Source: an uncultured Lachnospiraceae bacterium (GTDB lineage Bacteria; Bacillota; Clostridia; Lachnospirales; Lachnospiraceae). Taken from it: DNA of 32,341 bases. The translations under genes and the position numbers were made by a program. The stretch lies in NCBI GenBank assembly GCA_947174015.1, contig CAMWHJ010000034.1:1-32341 (forward strand). Reading direction: 5' to 3'. A model generated the notes under the pieces. That model did no database searches. It saw only the letters and a program-made list of their open reading frames with translations, and was not told the origin of the DNA. Each line of letters starts with the position of its first letter. Within the stretch, counting starts at the first letter, position 1. Below, piece by piece: positions 6,945 to 14,305 of the stretch.

Positions 6945-9065
6945 CTACTGTCTGACCACTTCATCCAGATTTGCCCGTTCAAAGACTTCTAGTTTGCCGC
7001 CACGGGTGGCATTGTACATTTTAATTCCATGAGCATCTGCATATTTTTTCAGTTCCTCATAGACGGAATTGCAGCGGTTCATGGTATGCTCTGCAATGTC
7101 CTCACTGGTGATATTATGCTTTGCCACACGTTTTTTGATGCGGTTGATATCTCGTGCTGCCACCTGCTTTTCCGTGTCATTCTGGTAAAAATGACCATTA
7201 CTTCCATGGGTATCACTGTTATCCACGCCAATCAGATAGATTTCTTTGAATCCCATGTAAAATGCCATCTCTGCCATAATTGTCATAACCGTTGCCTTAC
7301 GCATACAGTAAGCCAGTACATTTCCTCTCACTGTATAATTTTCACTGAAAATACTGTTCACATACAGCATATTCTCTGGCTTTTCACTGAGTTTATTATA
7401 AAATCCCGGAATGGTAAACATATTTTTTGTACTGCTTAGAGAATCCGTCAACTGCTCTGCCAAGGTATCGGAATATACATTGTCATAAACACAGTAATAC
7501 GTGGGCCGCCACTGAGTCTGCGGAAAAATCTCATAGATCATATTGCAGGCAAAACAGGTTTCATCCTTTAACAAATCCAAATCTGCTGCTGTCAGGCTGG
7601 GACCATTCCCAATCAGGAAACAGCGTTCTCCTTTATGGGAATTTTTCAGTCTGCGGAGCTTTCTGCTGTTACTCCCAAAACAAATCCCTATACTTCGGAA
7701 AAATCCGGCTGCGTTAAATTTTGCAATTTTTAACTTGTTCTGATAATCCAACCACTGATGCCAGCGATTAATATTCTTCTCCCGCTGCTCTAAATAATTG
7801 TCAGACACTTCTGGATTAATTGCCATTTCCAGTAATTTGGCTGCACTGTTTCCATGATTGTACTGATTAAATTTCTTGTTAAAACGCTGATATTTCTCCT
7901 TGTATTTTGTCATATCAAAGCCCGTTTTTATGGCATCTGCCAACTGTTTTACATCTTTTACAATGGGTCCCGGAAGCTCATCAATATCAAAATAGAAGCC
8001 TCGCACATCATTGGCATACTCTTCCAAATCATACATAAAAAATATCATTGGGCGTTCTAATATGGCAAAGTCAAACATGGTGCTGGAATAATCGGTAATC
8101 AGCATATCACTGATGATATACAGATTATTGATCTCATCAATGTCCGCCACATTGATCACATTGGTGTTTTCTGCCTCCGCACCCTCCACCTGTTTCACAT
8201 GGTGATGTGCCCGAAACAAGATTACATATTCCTCTCCTAATTCTTCACTGAGTTTATCTAAATCCACTTCCATCTGATAAGTGATTTTTCCATTGTTAAA
8301 CTGGGTATCACGCCAAGTGGGAGTGTAGAGAATCACCTTTTTTCCCTCTGGAATGCCTAGTTGTTCTTTTCGCTTTCTCACATCCTCCTCTGTGAAATGA
8401 AAGAGAAAATCATTGCGGGGATAACCAGTATTTAAGAAAATATCCCGATTACAAAATTTATCCAGACCAAAAGAACTGGTAAGCTTTTCTGTATAAAACT
8501 CAGAACTGCTTATCATGTAGGTCATTTTCTTTGCTTTATGCTTGTATTTTTTCCGCATATGGGACTTGGTCTGTCTGGGATCCACATCCGTTGTAATATC
8601 AAAACCCATACGTTTCAACGGCACACCATGCCATGTCTCAATATAAATCTGCTCTGGTCTTGGATTTAAATATTCTGGGATTGACATATTGTTGATCCAG
8701 TATTTTGCCTTGGCATAGGACTCAAAATGCTTTTTGGAAAACTTTTTTACCACTGTGGTGTTCTTGTTATCCTCTAAGAATTTGTATTTCTTTGGCTTAT
8801 TGAAAATCCATACATATTCGAACTCCTCATATTTGGGATTATGAAGCATCTCTTCATAGATTGCCATGGGATTACAGGCATATTTTCCCCCGGAAAATGC
8901 CTCAAAGACCACCAGTCGCTCATCAATTTCGTATACCGACTGGTATTTTTGCATGCGCATTCTCCTGCGGAGAGTGTTTACATTTTCCATGGTGGATTTC
9001 AGATATTTATTGCTTCTGCACACCCTTTTTATGGTGCGCTTGGCAGAAGTCATTATCTTTGCCAT
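6945..9065 (-). CDS. TagF/TagB-like polyol-phosphate transferase fused to DUF115 (MptE-like) domain
   Basis: 706-aa fusion. After a basic N-terminus, residues ~50-415 are a CDP-glycerol glycerophosphotransferase domain: IETWHGVPLKRMG (His146), ILYTPTWRDTQ (~246), RAHHH (~285) and ITDYSSTMFDFAILERPMIF (~323-342). This domain transfers glycerol- or pentitol-phosphate from the CDP-polyol at the inner membrane face. Residues ~475-706 form a DUF115/MptE-like domain: CFLIGNGPSL (482-491), FACNMIYEIF, an MRKATVMTIMAEMAFYMGF helix, IYLIGVDNSD (609-618) and IKMYNATRGGKLEVF. The same domain is repeated in the stand-alone protein two genes upstream. DUF115 relatives include Maf flagellin glycosyltransferases that use CMP-nonulosonic acids, so this domain may use the CMP-sugar acid of the same operon (inference). 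ATG has GGAGG 8 nt upstream. Confidence 0.88.
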   Translation of the reverse strand: MAKIMTSAKRTIKRVCRSNKYLKSTMENVNTLRRRMRMQKYQSVYEIDERLVVFEAFSGGKYACNPMAIYEEMLHNPKYEEFEYVWIFNKPKKYKFLEDNKNTTVVKKFSKKHFESYAKAKYWINNMSIPEYLNPRPEQIYIETWHGVPLKRMGFDITTDVDPRQTKSHMRKKYKHKAKKMTYMISSSEFYTEKLTSSFGLDKFCNRDIFLNTGYPRNDFLFHFTEEDVRKRKEQLGIPEGKKVILYTPTWRDTQFNNGKITYQMEVDLDKLSEELGEEYVILFRAHHHVKQVEGAEAENTNVINVADIDEINNLYIISDMLITDYSSTMFDFAILERPMIFFMYDLEEYANDVRGFYFDIDELPGPIVKDVKQLADAIKTGFDMTKYKEKYQRFNKKFNQYNHGNSAAKLLEMAINPEVSDNYLEQREKNINRWHQWLDYQNKLKIAKFNAAGFFRSIGICFGSNSRKLRRLKNSHKGERCFLIGNGPSLTAADLDLLKDETCFACNMIYEIFPQTQWRPTYYCVYDNVYSDTLAEQLTDSLSSTKNMFTIPGFYNKLSEKPENMLYVNSIFSENYTVRGNVLAYCMRKATVMTIMAEMAFYMGFKEIYLIGVDNSDTHGSNGHFYQNDTEKQVAARDINRIKKRVAKHNITSEDIAEHTMNRCNSVYEELKKYADAHGIKMYNATRGGKLEVFERANLDEVVRQ

Positions 9066-9091
9066 AAAGGTTTCCTCCTTTTGGATTATTT

Positions 9092-9224
9092 GTAACTATT
9101 CAGTACCTTCATAGTTACAAGCAAAGAACCATGGAAAATTGCCTATGGCAATGGTTCTTTGCCTATTATATCCACTTTTTCTTACGGTCTGTGCAGTAAA
9201 TGCACAGACCTACTGAACAGTTAC
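9092..9224. repeat. MITE-like composite palindromic element (full copy)
   Basis: 133-bp element filling the gap between the TagF-like gene and tagD. Ends are inverted repeats, GTAACTATTCAGTA on the left and the complement of GTAACTGTTCAGTA on the right (13 of 14 match). Three hairpins lie inside: GTAACTAT/ATAGTTAC (9092-9118), GCAAAGAACCA/TGGTTCTTTGC (9121-9162, with an inner TTGCC/GGCAA), and the GGTCTGTGCA stem (9186-9210). The right block 9176-9224 is identical to 1-49 and to the complement of 32291-32339. It begins 2 nt from the tagD stop codon. It has no coding capacity. Confidence 0.8.
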
Positions 9225-9226
9225 GA

Positions 9227-9616
9227 TTATTTCTTTAAATCATTTTTAATCTGAGTGGTGGAAATTTCCGGTGTTCTGGGAAGATATACCACATCACAGT
9301 ATTCCTTAAGAAAATCAAACTTCCCCTGCCAGTCATCCCCCATAACAAAGGTGTCAATGTGATATTCCTGCACATCGGAAATTTTCTGCTCCCAGCTTTC
9401 CTCAGGAATCACCAAATCCACATAGCGGATTGCCTCCAAAAGTCTCTTGCGCTCTTCATAACTGAAATAACACTTTTTCTGTTTCATATTCCAGTTGAAT
9501 TCATCTGTGGACAATACCACCACCAGATAATCCCCTAATGCCTTGGCTCTCTGGAGCAGATTCACATGACCGTAGTGTAATAAATCAAAGGTTCCATAGG
9601 TTATAACTTTTTTCAT
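9227..9616 (-). CDS. tagD: Glycerol-3-phosphate cytidylyltransferase
   Basis: Makes CDP-glycerol from CTP and sn-glycerol 3-phosphate, the donor for teichoic-acid glycerol-phosphate units. 129 aa, the usual TagD/TarD length. Seen: VITYGTFDLLHYGHVNLLQR with the HxGH-type H14-Y-G-H17, ALGDYLVVVLSTDEFN, YEERKRLLEAIRYVD, GDDWQGKFD, and the C-terminal RTPEISTTQIK, all diagnostic of the family. The ATG overlaps the stop of the upstream DUF115 gene by 4 nt (ATGA), indicating translational coupling. The palindromic element starts 2 nt after its stop codon and separates it from the TagF-like transferase that probably uses its product. Confidence 0.96.
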   Translation of the reverse strand: MKKVITYGTFDLLHYGHVNLLQRAKALGDYLVVVLSTDEFNWNMKQKKCYFSYEERKRLLEAIRYVDLVIPEESWEQKISDVQEYHIDTFVMGDDWQGKFDFLKEYCDVVYLPRTPEISTTQIKNDLKK

Positions 9617-10467
9617 CGTTCTCTCTCGCTTTCTTTCTTTAATACATCCTCTAAGGATATCCGCTGAAAAACCTCTAACTGCCCTCCTCGGGTGGCATTA
9701 TAGATTTTAATCCCTTTGGTATCTGCAAAACGCTTAATTTCTTCATAGGCTTGTATATTACGAAGATAATTATGATTCCATAGTTCCTCTGCTGTAATGT
9801 TATCCTTATCTAAGTCCTGCTCCATTCTACTCTGTTCTGCCTGTTTTGTACTGGATTTTACATAATCCTTTGCAAAATGCCCGTTTTTCTTGTAGGTATT
9901 GGTACAGTCAACACCCAGCAGATAAATCTCTGTCATTCCCATATACATGGCAAGTTCCAACATAAACATCATGACACTTGCCTTTAGATAACAATAATGG
10001 TGAAATCTTCCCTGTACCTCATAGGTATCATAATCGTAAATATCATTTACCTTTATGACATTGCTGCCCTTGTGAGGCATCCTTTTGGCAGCGGATTTCG
10101 GTACAAAAAAAGGCACTTGCACATGCTGAAGAATTTCCTCACTTTGATATCTGGCATACACCCGATCCGTCATACAGTAGTAAGTGGGTCTCCAATTTGT
10201 CTTTGTAAAAAGCTTGTACACCATATTGCAGCCAATGGAATATTCTTCTTTGATAAGTTCAAGGTCTTCTGCATTGAGACTTGGACCTGTTCCCACCAGA
10301 AACACCCGCTTTCCCTGATGTTTTCCCTGATAGGCTGCAACTTTTTTTTCTTCCAATGTCAGGTAGATATGTTTCTCTGCCAGCATACCTTGGGTGGTAT
10401 ACCAAAGTTTTTTCCCGAAATTATAGAAAGGCTTTACCATGCCCTTGACCGCTTTTTTCACGCTCAT
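9613..10467 (-). CDS. DUF115/MptE-like protein, possible CMP-sugar-acid transferase
   Basis: 284-aa soluble protein homologous to the C-terminal domain of the TagF-like fusion downstream. Shared motifs: VFLVGTGPSL (55-64), IGCNMVY (78-84), WRPTYYCM, an LKASVMMFMLELAMYMGM helix, IYLLGVDCTN (181-190), NGHF and IYNATRGGQLEVF (255-267). The family is filed under 6-hydroxymethylpterin pyrophosphokinase MptE-like / motility accessory factor (DUF115), and the motif order resembles GT42 sialyltransferases. A glycan role is favoured because the gene lies between pentitol and glycerol nucleotide genes, and because Maf relatives transfer CMP-linked nonulosonic acids; the exact reaction is unknown. Starts at ATG with a GAGGA 6 nt upstream and overlaps tagD by 4 nt. 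A pterin role looks unlikely here. Confidence 0.8.
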   Translation of the reverse strand: MSVKKAVKGMVKPFYNFGKKLWYTTQGMLAEKHIYLTLEEKKVAAYQGKHQGKRVFLVGTGPSLNAEDLELIKEEYSIGCNMVYKLFTKTNWRPTYYCMTDRVYARYQSEEILQHVQVPFFVPKSAAKRMPHKGSNVIKVNDIYDYDTYEVQGRFHHYCYLKASVMMFMLELAMYMGMTEIYLLGVDCTNTYKKNGHFAKDYVKSSTKQAEQSRMEQDLDKDNITAEELWNHNYLRNIQAYEEIKRFADTKGIKIYNATRGGQLEVFQRISLEDVLKKESERER

Positions 10468-10487
10468 TTTGTTCCTCGATTCTGCTC

Positions 10488-11165
10488 CTAATAATTTTTA
10501 TGAGAGGTGTACTTTTCAAAGGTTTTCATGGATTCCTCAAAGGTCATATCCCCTTTAAACAGGGAGGAGCTGCCAGCCACTAAAATATCTCCGCCCAGCT
10601 TGTGCATTAATCTGGCCCGATCATAGTTCACACTTCCGTCCACCATGATTTTCACATGCTTTTTTTTCTTGGAATCCAACCATTTTCTGGTATTCATTAT
10701 TTTTTCAATCATACCGTCCACCAAAGGCTGTCCTGCAAATCCCGGTGTAATCATCATCAGATTTATATAATCTATCTTCTCTAAAAATGGCTCTAATAAT
10801 TCATAGGATTCTTTCACATCCAGTACAATTCCTGCCTTCGCTCCCAATCCGTGTATCATCTCAAGACATCTGTCTACAAATTTCGTGGAACTATAATGAA
10901 AACTCACCATATCGTTTTCCCCTGCATCCAGTAATTCAATCACATCTTCCGGTTTCTTGACCAGCAGATGGAAATCACTGGGAATCCTGACACGCTTCTG
11001 GATTTCACAAATGGTCTCTAAGCCCAAAGTCATATTGGGCACAAAATGACCATCCATAATATCATAATGAAAGTAATCTACCCCTGCCTTTTCCAATGCC
11101 TTAATATCTTTCTCTAAGTTTAACAAATCTGCGCACATAATGGACGCTGTAATTTCTGCTCTCAT
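10488..11165 (-). CDS. rpe: Ribulose-phosphate 3-epimerase family protein
   Basis: TIM-barrel epimerase that interconverts D-ribulose 5-phosphate and D-xylulose 5-phosphate. Numbering from ATG at 11165 gives 225 aa, the same length as E. coli Rpe, with metal ligands H33 and D35 in YFHYDIMDGHFVPN, H66 in DFHLLVK and D176 in IMVDGSVN; phosphate loops TPGFAGQ and VAGSSSLF are present. Small changes from typical Rpe (TPGF for NPGF, VDGS for VDGG) leave room for a related epimerase such as one acting on allulose 6-phosphate. An upstream in-frame ATG at 11204 overlaps the dehydrogenase stop (ATGA) and would add 13 residues; AGGAGG lies ~15 nt before 11165, so both starts are possible. Position after the dehydrogenase suggests it feeds or balances the pentitol pathway. 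Confidence 0.88.
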   Translation of the reverse strand: MRAEITASIMCADLLNLEKDIKALEKAGVDYFHYDIMDGHFVPNMTLGLETICEIQKRVRIPSDFHLLVKKPEDVIELLDAGENDMVSFHYSSTKFVDRCLEMIHGLGAKAGIVLDVKESYELLEPFLEKIDYINLMMITPGFAGQPLVDGMIEKIMNTRKWLDSKKKKHVKIMVDGSVNYDRARLMHKLGGDILVAGSSSLFKGDMTFEESMKTFEKYTSHKNY

Positions 11166-11200
11166 AATACTGCAGTCTTTCCCTCCTGTTTTCTTGTACA

Positions 11201-12241
11201 TCATCGCGTAATCATCACTTTATTGTAAAACTCCTTCCGTTCCTTCATAATCTTCAGTCCCTTGTGTAATTCATCAAAGGAAAGTCTGTGGGTAATCTGC
11301 AGTGCAGGTTTCAGTTTCCCGGTTTTTATCGCTTCCACTGCCTCTGTCCAGTCACTCTCTAAGGCACCATGATAGCTGGAATTCCATGTACCATACAGTT
11401 TTAACTGTTTTCTTAAAATCTGCCAGAACACTGCCTTTTCTATTCGGGCATCCCCATGGGGATTTCCCATCATAAGTACGGAACCTGCCGGTTTTACCAC
11501 TTTAAGACAGGTAGATAAAGTATCATTGTTTCCTACACCTTCCACTACAATATCTACCCCAAGATTATTTGTCTCCTTCTCGATAAACTCTTCCACATTT
11601 TCCTCCCGCACATTGCAGAAAGAAAAATCCCCTAATTTTTCTGCCAGCTCTTTTTGCTGCTTTTTTGTGCCTGCCAACAAAATTTTAGAGGCACCTAACA
11701 CAGAAGCCCACTGTGCTGCCAAAAGCCCAATGGTGCCCGGTCCAAAGATACAGATACTCTTTCCTGCGATATCTCCCAGCCGTGACAAGGCATGTCTTGC
11801 CACACACACCGGTTCCAACATTGCTGCCTCCTCATAAGAAATTCCCTCCGGCAATGACAGCAGATTCCAGATCGGCACAAGCACATATTCAGCAAACCCA
11901 CCATCACAGCGGGAACCCAGATAATTGTAGGAGCGGCACATTTCATAATTGCCCGCCCTGCAGGAATCACACTCCCTGCAGGGAATCAGCGGAAACACAC
12001 CCACCGGTTCTCCTACCAGCTCCTCATACTCTTCATCGCCCACTTCTCTTACAATACCGGAAAACTCATGCCCCGGAATCGTGGGAAAATGGTAGGTTCC
12101 TGTCTCAAAAATTCTGGGAATGTCGGAACCGCAGATCCCTGCCGCCTTGACCTCTACTATGGCATAGCCCTTTTTACACTGCGGCTTGTCTACTTCCTTT
12201 AAGATAAGCTCATTGACTGCCTCTAATACATATGCTTTCAT
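11201..12241 (-). CDS. Zinc-dependent polyol-phosphate dehydrogenase (TarJ-like position)
   Basis: Medium-chain zinc alcohol dehydrogenase of 346 aa. Catalytic zinc residues C37 (GICGSD), H58-E59 (PGHEFSG) and E143 (MLEPVCVARH); structural zinc cysteines C88, C91, C94 and C102; NAD(P)-binding FGPGTIGLL near 165-173. It resembles galactitol-1-phosphate/ribitol-phosphate type dehydrogenases. The cytidylyltransferase stop immediately precedes its ATG, and it overlaps the epimerase frame by 4 nt if the longer epimerase start is used. In TarIJ pairs this enzyme reduces ribulose 5-phosphate to ribitol 5-phosphate. Because ribulose-phosphate 3-epimerase and AraD are in the same operon, the substrate could instead be D-xylulose or L-ribulose 5-phosphate, giving arabinitol- or xylitol-phosphate. 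Substrate is inference. Confidence 0.87.
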   Translation of the reverse strand: MKAYVLEAVNELILKEVDKPQCKKGYAIVEVKAAGICGSDIPRIFETGTYHFPTIPGHEFSGIVREVGDEEYEELVGEPVGVFPLIPCRECDSCRAGNYEMCRSYNYLGSRCDGGFAEYVLVPIWNLLSLPEGISYEEAAMLEPVCVARHALSRLGDIAGKSICIFGPGTIGLLAAQWASVLGASKILLAGTKKQQKELAEKLGDFSFCNVREENVEEFIEKETNNLGVDIVVEGVGNNDTLSTCLKVVKPAGSVLMMGNPHGDARIEKAVFWQILRKQLKLYGTWNSSYHGALESDWTEAVEAIKTGKLKPALQITHRLSFDELHKGLKIMKERKEFYNKVMITR

Positions 12242-12946
12242 TTATATCCCTTCCTTATTCAATTCCGCTTCAAAATTGGTTAAATCCTCCATGGTAGTAA
12301 TTTTGAAATTCCTCTCTGCACCTTCAAACAATCTAATCTCCATGCCATGCTTGTAAGCAATCTCGCTGCTGCCTCTGGTATTCATCAATTCTTCATCACT
12401 GGCTTCGTCATGAATTTTCCGGTACTTTCCATAGCGGAAGCTTTCCGGTGCCTGTCCTGCAAATAGTTCACTGCGTTCCAGCAGACTGGCAATGCTTTTG
12501 CCGTCTGTACTGCGGTACACAGTGTCCTTTATGGTGATCACCGGCATTGCTCCATCTAATTCTGTGGCACCTAAGATACACGCATCAATAATTTCACGAG
12601 TTACAAAGGGTCTTGCCGCATCATGGAGAATCACAATATCCTCCGGCTGCCGGATACTTTTTTCACAAGCCACCAGACCATTATAAATCGAATGCTGCCT
12701 TGATTTTCCTGCCGGAGCGAAGCCCCGAAACTTGCTGATATGCTCCTTCGCAATCCAACCGCTGATATAGTCCTGCCAACTTTCATCTGCCACAATATAA
12801 ATCTCCTGAATGTTTTTATGTTCTTGAAAGGTCTGCAGGCAGTAGCTGATGATAGGTCTTCCTTTTACCTCAATATACTGCTTTGGGCGATCCATGGTCT
12901 TCATTCTGCTTCCCACACCGCCTGCCAGAATTATCGCAATATTCAT
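12242..12946 (-). CDS. tarI: IspD/TarI-family pentitol-phosphate cytidylyltransferase
   Basis: 234-aa CTP-dependent cytidylyltransferase. Seen: IILAGGVGSRM with PKQY (CTP site), SRQHSIYNGL, ILHDAARPFV, MPVITIKDTVY and GQAPESFRYGKY. The KDTVY and GQ-P-SF features are shared by TarI and IspD. Being directly abutted by an acyltransferase (stop TAG then ATG) and a polyol dehydrogenase argues for a CDP-pentitol role (as TarI or the pneumococcal arabinitol enzyme AbpA) rather than isoprenoid IspD. Product would be CDP-ribitol, CDP-arabinitol or CDP-xylitol, used by a TagF/TarL-like transferase. ATG is preceded by AAAGGA at 9-10 nt. Confidence 0.87.
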   Translation of the reverse strand: MNIAIILAGGVGSRMKTMDRPKQYIEVKGRPIISYCLQTFQEHKNIQEIYIVADESWQDYISGWIAKEHISKFRGFAPAGKSRQHSIYNGLVACEKSIRQPEDIVILHDAARPFVTREIIDACILGATELDGAMPVITIKDTVYRSTDGKSIASLLERSELFAGQAPESFRYGKYRKIHDEASDEELMNTRGSSEIAYKHGMEIRLFEGAERNFKITTMEDLTNFEAELNKEGI

Positions 12947-13921
12947 CTATTTGTCCTTTCCTGCCAGTTCCAAAACCTGAGTTATTCCGGCACACACTAC
13001 AAATATTATGATGGTAGCGGCCAGAGCATAAGCAAACCGTTCCGCCCCATTGTGTAATCTATCTAATATACCAAACTTTTCTATCCATTTTATCAACGGT
13101 ACATGGAGCAGATAAATCGGCATCATTTTATCTGCAAAATTTTCACCTATGGCTTTTTCTTTGGGCACCAGTCTTATAAAAAGCAGGCTTAACACCACAG
13201 CTGCCGCATATTGCAGAAAACGAAAAGTTACCGTATAGCCCTGAAATTCATAAGAAGTATAACCATATAATGCCCAAGTATTAATTCTGGGAGAACATGC
13301 ATACACTGCTGCTCCTGCCAGCACCCAGAGAATTGCCGCTGCAAATTTTTCAAATCTTGTGTAATAAATTCTTGGAACATAAGAATCTATCTGTGCTCCT
13401 CCCTCCTGCTGCCAATAGAATCCCGCCAAAAAGAATGGAAAAAACACAAAAATTCTGGACAATGAAAATTCCTTTCCAATCCAAGGAACAAAGCCTGCCA
13501 TCAGACCCACTGCCACACTGCCGCCCAGCACGACCACCTGTTTCTTTCGATTTCCATTGGTACGAATCAGCGGAATCAGCAGACTCCACACAGACAGTGC
13601 CAGCAAATACCAAAGTACATAATAGCTTTCCAGAAAGTGAAACTCCTCTGTACCCATCACATACACATCAAAAATTCCAAATAGAATCTGAAATATCCCA
13701 TAGGGAATCAGATACTTTTTCACAATCCGCTTCCCATCAGCCTTTGCAAATGCCCCGGAACAAAACACAAACAAGGGCATATGAAACAGATAAATCAAAT
13801 TGTAAATGCCAAGAAACACCCTGTCCTGAAACCGTAACTGCTCAATCACATGCCCAAACACCACCAGAATCAGGAGGATTACCTTAACATTATCAAACCA
13901 AATATTTCTCTTCTTTTCCAA
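12947..13921 (-). CDS. Acyltransferase family 3 (AT3) membrane O-acyltransferase
   Basis: 324-aa integral membrane protein of the AT3 / fucose-4-O-acetylase type, with about ten hydrophobic segments. Seen: N-terminal WFDNVKVILLILVVFGH with conserved H24 at the end of the first membrane helix, then LFHMPLFVFCSGAF and a C-terminal PIYLLHVPLIKW. Such proteins move acetyl or other acyl groups across the membrane onto glycans. Translation appears to start at TTG, with AGGAAG 7 nt upstream; the nearest internal Met would delete the conserved His. It is the first gene of run A, just downstream of the predicted promoter at 13961-13989, and is directly followed by the tarI-like gene. The acyl donor and target residue are unknown. 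Confidence 0.88.
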   Translation of the reverse strand: MEKKRNIWFDNVKVILLILVVFGHVIEQLRFQDRVFLGIYNLIYLFHMPLFVFCSGAFAKADGKRIVKKYLIPYGIFQILFGIFDVYVMGTEEFHFLESYYVLWYLLALSVWSLLIPLIRTNGNRKKQVVVLGGSVAVGLMAGFVPWIGKEFSLSRIFVFFPFFLAGFYWQQEGGAQIDSYVPRIYYTRFEKFAAAILWVLAGAAVYACSPRINTWALYGYTSYEFQGYTVTFRFLQYAAAVVLSLLFIRLVPKEKAIGENFADKMMPIYLLHVPLIKWIEKFGILDRLHNGAERFAYALAATIIIFVVCAGITQVLELAGKDK

Positions 13922-13960
13922 TGCATTTCTTCCTATATTTTCCTGTTTACAGTTGTTCCT

Positions 13961-13989
13961 ATGTTACCATACTCCTATAAAAAAATCAA
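13961..13989 (-). promoter_or_regulatory. Candidate sigma-A promoter for run A
   Basis: Reading the minus strand, TTGATT (13989-13984) and TAACAT (13966-13961) are separated by exactly 17 nt. Transcription would start near 13954, about 30 nt before the TTG start codon of the acyltransferase gene. Four of six bases match the -10 consensus and four of six the -35. Confidence 0.45.
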
Positions 13990-14217
13990 TGTTTCCCCAA
14001 AAAAAGCCAAAAAACACAAAAAGCAGATTCCCCCCCCGAACCTGCTCCCATTCATTTTTTGTTTCTATGACTATTTTTCTCAATTCTCCACAACTCTATA
14101 CATTCAGGCAATGTTTTATCTGGATCTTTTATACTTATCCTTTCGTTACCGTTCACAGCTTCCTGTGCATAGTAATGATTTTCCCCATTTTAAATGGAAC
14201 AATAATATCCTTTTTTC

Positions 14218-14261
14218 TTCTTGGGGTTTTGATACATCTCTTGGCTTTGACACCCCAAGAA
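14218..14261. promoter_or_regulatory. 10-bp inverted repeat overlapping the plus-strand promoter
   Basis: TTCTTGGGGT (14218-14227) and ACCCCAAGAA (14252-14261) are perfect inverted repeats 24 nt apart. The right arm abuts the TTGACA at 14247-14252. A repressor or activator site is plausible, but only the symmetry is seen. Confidence 0.5.
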
Positions 14262-14275
14262 TAATATGATACCAT
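14241..14275 (+). promoter_or_regulatory. Candidate promoter for the plus-strand GT-C gene
   Basis: Two readings overlap: TTGACA (14247-14252, perfect -35) with TACCAT 17 nt on (14270-14275), or TTGGCT (14241-14246) with TATGAT 18 nt on (14265-14270). Either puts the start near 14277-14283, just before AAGGAG at 14289-14294 and the ATG at 14306. Confidence 0.5.
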
Positions 14276-14305
14276 GATAGAAAAATACAAGGAGACTTCC
14301 ATAAA

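Larger units (their letters stand above)
13922..14305. other. Divergent intergenic region between run A and the plus-strand GT-C gene
   Basis: 384 nt without a credible gene. It holds a candidate minus-strand promoter (13961-13989), a candidate plus-strand promoter (14241-14275) with an overlapping 10-bp inverted repeat, and AT-rich DNA between. A run of eight C residues at 14030-14037 stands out in this AT-rich stretch. Short open frames of 100-140 codons cross it on the plus strand, but they have no ribosome site, are Pro/Phe/Ser-rich and look like noise. Confidence 0.7.

Noticed and set aside
9176-9224. GGTCTGTGCA hairpins as intrinsic terminators
   Set aside because: The stem is strong, but neither strand has a U-run directly after it in any copy; treated as a repeat element.
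12242-12946. Cytidylyltransferase as IspD of isoprenoid synthesis
   Set aside because: The family is shared, but the adjoining dehydrogenase, epimerase and teichoic genes favour a pentitol-phosphate substrate.
13850-14269. Plus-strand open frames across the divergent region
   Set aside because: Low-complexity Pro/Ser/Phe composition, no ribosome site, and they overlap the predicted promoters.
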